The position numbers were made by a program, and so were the translations under genes. DNA of 64,000 nucleotides from Styela clava (lineage: Eukaryota; Chordata; Ascidiacea; Stolidobranchia; Styelidae), in the NCBI RefSeq assembly GCF_964204865.1, contig NC_135259.1:1922001-1986000 (forward strand), in the 5' to 3' direction. The first letter of the stretch is position 1. Every line of letters begins with the position of its first letter. The notes below the pieces were generated by a model. That model made no database searches, was not told the origin of the DNA, and worked only from the letters and a program-made list of their open reading frames with translations. This document shows positions 59,226 to 64,000 of this stretch, in pieces.

Positions 59226-62200
59226 ATGAGTTCTCACGGATTTCCACCACCTGCTATGTTTTTGGCCAATCCTGGAAAACCACCAGTTGCATGGAAGCAA
59301 TGGATTGCGTTGTTCCAAAACTACATGGTTGCTACTGAATATACTGAATTGCTTGCTGCTAGAAAAAAGGCTATACTACTACACTGCCTAGGTGCTGAAG
59401 GCCAAAGATTATTTTACACATTGACAGAAGATGCAGTTGTGTTTGATGAAAATGATGATGTATACATGAAAGCTGTTAAAATGCTCGAAAAATATTTTCA
59501 ACCTGCCGTAAGTGTTATTGCTGAGAGATATCGTTTCCGACAACGTTCTCAATTACCTGGTGAATCCATTGATGAATATCTTGCTGCATTACGTGAGTTA
59601 ATAACTGATTGTAATTTTCGTGATCCCGATGAAATGATTCGTGATCAAATCGTGGAAAAAACTAGCGTGAATAAAATACGAGAAAAATTGCTAATGGAGT
59701 CTACACTTACACTTACAAAAACTTTGGAGATTGCTCGTCAAGTTGAAAAAGCTTTACGCGATTCCAGATCACTTGCTGTACATACAAATACAGTAAATAC
59801 AATGAAGTCAAAGCGTACTAACTTCAAATACAAAGAACATTCTACTACGAATAAGATGAAGACACGATCCTGCTACAGATGTGGTTCCAAAGATCATCTT
59901 GCTAATAATGAGAGTTGCAAAGCCAAAAATGCGAAATGTCGCAAATGCAACAAAGTTGGACATTTTGAAAAAGTTTGCAAAAGTACACCATTGCAACACA
60001 TAGATGTGGCTTTTAATCAAATTTTACATACTACTACTTCTAGTCATCATGATAATGCTATTCATGTTGAATTGTGTAATAATTCTACAGTACTATCTTT
60101 TCTTGTTGATACTGGTAGTCCAGTTACATTGCTATCGCGTTACCTGTATCGTAAATATTTTTCTAATATGAAATTGATGAAACCTAGAGTGAATCTTACA
60201 TCCTACTCTAAAAACAAAATTAACTTGATTGGTTGTTTTCATGCTAATCTTTCTTACAAGGGTAAATCCTGCAATACTATTATACATGTAGTGAAAGAAG
60301 GTCTTTCATTGCTGGGACGTGATATTTTACATGCTTTACATATGAAACTTGATGGTACAAGTATGTCTGTAATGTATACTGATATAAATGCTTCCTACAA
60401 ATTGCCAAAAGGCTTAGGGCCGGAATTTGCTAAATATGCTGAATGTTTTGAACCTATTGCTGGCACTATTAAAGGGTTTGTGCATAAAGTAAAAATGAAA
60501 AAAGATGCCAAATCAGTCCAACAGAAGTTGAGACGATTACCTTTTTCTATTCGTGATGCTGTTACTGCTGAATTGAAACAGCTAGAAAATGCTAACATAA
60601 TTGAAAAGATTAATTCCTCTGAATATATTTCACCACTAGTCGTAGTTCGAAAGAAGACTGGTAAAATTCGTTTGTGCTTGGATTTAAGGAAAATTAACGA
60701 AATGATTGTGGTTGATAAATTTCCTTTGCCTACAGTTGATGAAATATTTAGTGAAATGCATGGTGCCAAATATTTTTCGAAATTAGATCTTGCTTCTGCT
60801 TATCATCAATTAGCTTTAGCTGAGGAAAGTAGGGATTTAACTGCTTTTGTTACACATGATGGTTTATTTCGATTTCGTTGTGCTTGTTTTGGTTTAGCCT
60901 CTGTTCCTAGTGCTTTCCAAAAGATGATGGTATCTGTTCTTGAAGGTTTAAAAGGTGTTAAATGTATACTTGATGATATCGTAATTTGGGGTCGTACCAA
61001 ACAAGAACATGATGCTAACTTACATAAAATTTTTGAACGACTTTTGAAGCTTGGTTTCAAGTTAAATGATAAATGTGAGTTTAATGTTGACAAAATTGAA
61101 TTTTTTGGAGTGTTCTTACTGCTCAGGGTTTAATGCCACACCCTAAATTGTCTAATGCTATACTAAATGCTTCCTCCCCTCATGATGCTACTTCTTTACG
61201 TTCCTTTCTTGGTTTGATTGGATACTATTCTAAATTTTGTCATGATTTTGCTACTATTGTTGAACCAATGAGACGTCTTTTACGCAAAGATGTTACTTTT
61301 TGCTGGGATACTGATGCTCAGAAAAGTTTTATTACTGCTAAAAAGTGTATTTCTGACCATATTACGCTTGCTTTTTATGATCCTAATTTGCCTACTATAA
61401 TTACTACTGATGCTTCTGGCTATGGTTTGGGTGCTATTTTGAGTCAAATTGATGCAAATAAGACTGAACGTGTTATAACATGTGCATCCAGAACACTTAC
61501 TGAAAATGAGAAAAAGTACTCCGTTGGTGAACGTGAGGCACTTGCTTGTGTATGGGCATGTGAAAAATTCCATAATTACATATGGGGTAGAAAATTTGAG
61601 CTGCAAACTGATCATCAAGCTCTTACTACTTCGCTTACATCCCAAGGAAATACTCGACAATCTATGAGAATTGCTCGATGGAATGCTCGTTTGCTACACT
61701 ATGATTATACAGTGACATACAAATCTGGTGCTGAAAATAAATTTGCTGATGCTCTATCCAGATTACCTTTGAATTCTACTGAAAATGCTGATTGCGAAGA
61801 TGATGTTGTGTGCAATTTTCTGAACACTACGGATACTGATTTATCCATTTCATTACTTGAACTACAAGAAGCTACACGTAATGATTCTATGCTCTCTAAA
61901 ATGAAAGGTTACATTTGTAATGGATGGCCTTACAAAAAAGATGTTGATTCTGCTTTACAAACATTTTATCATGTACGTGATGAGCTGACAATTTACAAAG
62001 AGTTGATAATCCGAGGTGAAAGAATCCTTGTTCCTAATGCTCTTACTACTAAGTTGATTAACCTTGCACATATGACACATCAAGGAATTGTTCGTACTAA
62101 ACAAAGATTACGAGATCTATACTGGTGGAAAGGTATGGATAAACAAGTTGAAGACTTGATTCGTCATTGCTCTGTCTGCAATACTCATGATAAATCTACT

Positions 62201-63198
62201 AAACCTGTATTCGCTCCATTGAAACCTGTTCCTTTGCCTAAACAACCTTGGCAAAAGATTGGTATTGACATTGTTGGTCCTAATGAAAGTGCTCCTGCTG
62301 AATGTCGTTTTGCTATTACATTGATTGATTACTACAGCAAATGGCCTAAAGTTAGGTTTACTTCGAAAGTTGATACACCTACTGTGATAACATTTTTGAA
62401 AACTGTTTTTTGCAAAGAAGGTTACTGCAATGAAATTGTCAGTGACAATGGTGTACAATTTCGATCACAAATGTTTGAAGAATTTGTACGTCAAAGAAAT
62501 ATTAAACATAGTTACTCTTCACTTTACTATCCCCAAGCATCTGGTGAAATTGAACGTTGGAATGCTGTATTCGGAAATGCTGTGAAAACTGCTCTACTGG
62601 AATGTACAGCCGTTGAAAGATGCTATTCAACTATTTCTTTGTATATATAGATGTACTAAACATGCTACTACTGGACATTCTCCTTCTGTTCTGCTACACA
62701 ATAGACAAATGAGAACTGGTCTGGATATTCCTGAAATTCATAATATGATGAAAGACTGGTCAAGTGAAAACGTATACGAACAAGAAACAAAATGCAAGTA
62801 AAGAATATACTGATGAGAAACGTGGTGCTAAACAACTTGATTTGAATATTGGTGACTATGTGAGAATTAAAAAACCTGGTCATGTTGCAAAAGGTCAAAT
62901 GAAGTTCGGAGAACCTGTACAGATAACTGGTGTACATGGTCCTGCTACCTATTCTACAAGTGATGGTCGTAGATGGAATCAATTCAAAATTTCTCCATGT
63001 GCTAATCCTAACCCTGTACAAAATGATACTTTACCTGATTCTAATGATGCTTTACGTGAATCTAATGATACTTTACCTGATTCTAATGATACTGTGATAC
63101 CTTCTGTTGATAATTCTGACACTGTTAATTCTGAATTGCCACGTAGAAGTTCTAGAATGCGTGTACCTCCAAAATGGCATAGAGATTATCAAATGTGA
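59226..63198 (+). pseudogene. Gypsy A gag-pol, single-frame polyprotein with three frameshifts
   Basis: The ATG at 59226 (MSSHGFPPPAMFLANPGKPP) starts a gag with the usual capsid text (WKQWIALFQNYM, RYRFRQRSQLPGESIDEYLA) and knuckles CYRCGSKDHLANNESC and CRKCNKVGHFEKVC. Protease (FLVDTGSPVTLLS) and RT (KLDLASAYHQL, CFGLASVPSAFQ, CILDDIVIWG) follow in the same frame, so there is no gag/pol frameshift site. The frame breaks near 61110 just after the RT palm. It resumes through RNase H (TTDASGYGLGAIL, TDHQA) and integrase (H2C2 knuckle; catalytic D in GIDIVGP, D in VSDNGVQF, E in ASGEIERWN), then breaks again near 62610 and 62800. The C-terminus has SND repeats (DTLPDSND twice). The RT box has Ile in place of the usual Tyr before LDD. 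Confidence 0.9.
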
Positions 63199-63261
63199 TT
63201 TATGCATGCTTATATTGCTTTTGTACTTTGCTACTGTACATATTTTTTTCAAAGGGGTAAA

Positions 63262-63425
63262 TGTGGTATACTGTGTTATGGCTCCCATTATTTCATGCAT
63301 GAGTGACCTTGGTTTCTCTCTCGCCCTTCTTCTTTTGTTGATGTTTCAGTCGATGACTGCGTGTTTCTGTAATACATTTTGAATATCTACAGACATCGTC
63401 TATTCTTCGAGTTCACGACACAACA
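63262..63425 (+). repeat. 3' LTR of gypsy A, 164 bp
   Basis: TGTGGTATACTG to CGACACAACA. It follows the polypurine tract AAAGGGGTAAA and precedes the duplication AACTG. It is short for a gypsy LTR. Confidence 0.93.
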
Positions 63426-63430
63426 AACTG

Positions 63431-63850
63431 ATAACGGGAAAATAGTTCGTTCCCGTCAGATCATTTACATTACCGACAGCTCGGACAAGCTGTTCTTGAG
63501 CAGGAAAGCATGCATTGAACATGTTTAATTTTTCAAACATGCACATGTCCCCGCCGCAAACTTCCCCCACCAATCCCAACGTCGTTACCATACTCGCCGA
63601 ATGGGGAAAACCGACAGAAGCTACAGGAGTATCTAATCGAATAATACAAATCTAGCACTTTCAACACCTGCGAACACCAACCGCTCCCTATATGATGGAC
63701 GGGCCGCCAATAAAACTTATGATAGACCCTGAAGCAAAGCCTGTCGTTCATCACACACCAGTACCAGTACCCCTCCACTGGAAAGAAGAGGTAAAAGCCG
63801 GCCTAGACAGGGACACTTATAGGACTATAGGATATTGGGTAAACTATCTG
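63431..63850 (+). pseudogene. Ty3/gypsy element B, right part (protease end and RT start)
   Basis: It resumes the sequence interrupted at 52768. VRQIIYITDSSDKLFLSRKA is the text that follows the protease in this gypsy type. The pieces CPPQTSPTNP and then PPIKLMIDPEAKPVVHHTPV and PVPLHWKEEVKAGLDRD form the lead-in to the reverse transcriptase. The frame changes at least twice, and the element stops around 63820-63850 without RT motifs. No LTR of element B is visible. Confidence 0.8.
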
Positions 63851-63953
63851 CTTTTGGTTAATAGATTACGTGTTTAAACTTAGTCACTCTAATCTTAAAA
63901 TTAGAAGTAATATCTTAGTCATAAAATACGTAACAATTAGACGTACTGTAGGG

Positions 63954-64000
63954 CAGAGGTCCGCAACTACGGGGTCGCGACCCAAATTTGGGACGCGAAA
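63954..64000. mobile_element. hAT-like left end running off the window
   Basis: CAGAGGTCCGCAACTACGGG, then GTCGCGACCCAAATTTGGGA, is the usual hAT terminal style. The rest lies beyond the window edge. Confidence 0.6.

Larger units (their letters stand above)
52774..63425 (+). mobile_element. Ty3/gypsy LTR retrotransposon A, complete but mutated, carrying a LINE
   Basis: It is bounded by TGTGGTATACTG ... CGACACAACA LTRs and a perfect 5-bp duplication AACTG (52769-52773 and 63426-63430). The 5' LTR is 52774-52859 plus 58935-59012, interrupted by the LINE; the 3' LTR is 63262-63425 (164 bp). The only LTR difference I noticed is CTACAAAC versus CTACAGAC. TGGCGACC at 59018-59025 may be the primer binding site (tRNA-Arg type). 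AAAGGGGTAAA before the 3' LTR is the polypurine tract. Without the LINE and one copy of its duplication the element is about 4.6 kb. Confidence 0.93.

Noticed and set aside
1-64000. CRISPR arrays, operons, rRNA or tRNA genes
   Set aside because: The DNA is eukaryotic. The repeats seen are transposon ends, microsatellites or the 153-bp array, none with CRISPR-like regular spacers, and no cloverleaf or rRNA core was recognised.

Overview
The window reads as nuclear DNA of an invertebrate chordate, most likely an ascidian tunicate. The strongest clue is an integrin alpha subunit with an inserted I (von Willebrand A) domain, a type known from tunicates and vertebrates but not from other invertebrates. 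Small-intron genes, AT-rich spacers and a dense load of short DNA transposons fit a tunicate. The species cannot be named from the sequence alone.

Host genes, left to right: a complete ten-exon flavin-containing monooxygenase (1681-6981, +); the N-terminal part of an I-domain integrin alpha gene (13664-19240, +) for which no further exons are visible; a seven-exon secreted CAP-domain protein (23954-27495, +); a five-exon CCDC24 orthologue (28345-31706, -), tail to tail with the CAP gene; and a small secreted lipocalin-like gene (48307-50395, +) whose family-like frame is broken. The functions of these genes are unrelated and nothing suggests an operon or pathway. The exon phases of the first four genes were checked by counting and close exactly.

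The rest is mostly mobile DNA. There are hAT-type elements with 8-bp target duplications (17.3, 17.8, 21.0 and 36.3 kb), hAT transposase debris (about 10 kb), a Mutator-like element with 48-bp inverted ends and an 11-bp duplication just upstream of CCDC24 (32 kb), and at least four short inverted-repeat families with several copies each. A cluster of duplicated unknown repeats fills 34-37.6 kb. An L1/Tx1-like LINE with a large internal deletion lies at 38.3-41.5 kb, followed by a broken recombinase-like gene (41.5-43.7 kb) and a 153-bp tandem array (44.4-45.0 kb).

The right end (51.8-63.9 kb) is a three-level nest. An old Ty3/gypsy element is split by a younger gypsy element (5-bp duplication, two 164-bp LTRs differing at one noticed base). 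The 5' LTR of that element is in turn split by a 6-kb antisense LINE (13-bp duplication, 37-nt poly-A tail). The ORF1 of this LINE joins CCHC zinc knuckles to an SGNH-hydrolase-like domain, the most unusual protein architecture in the window.
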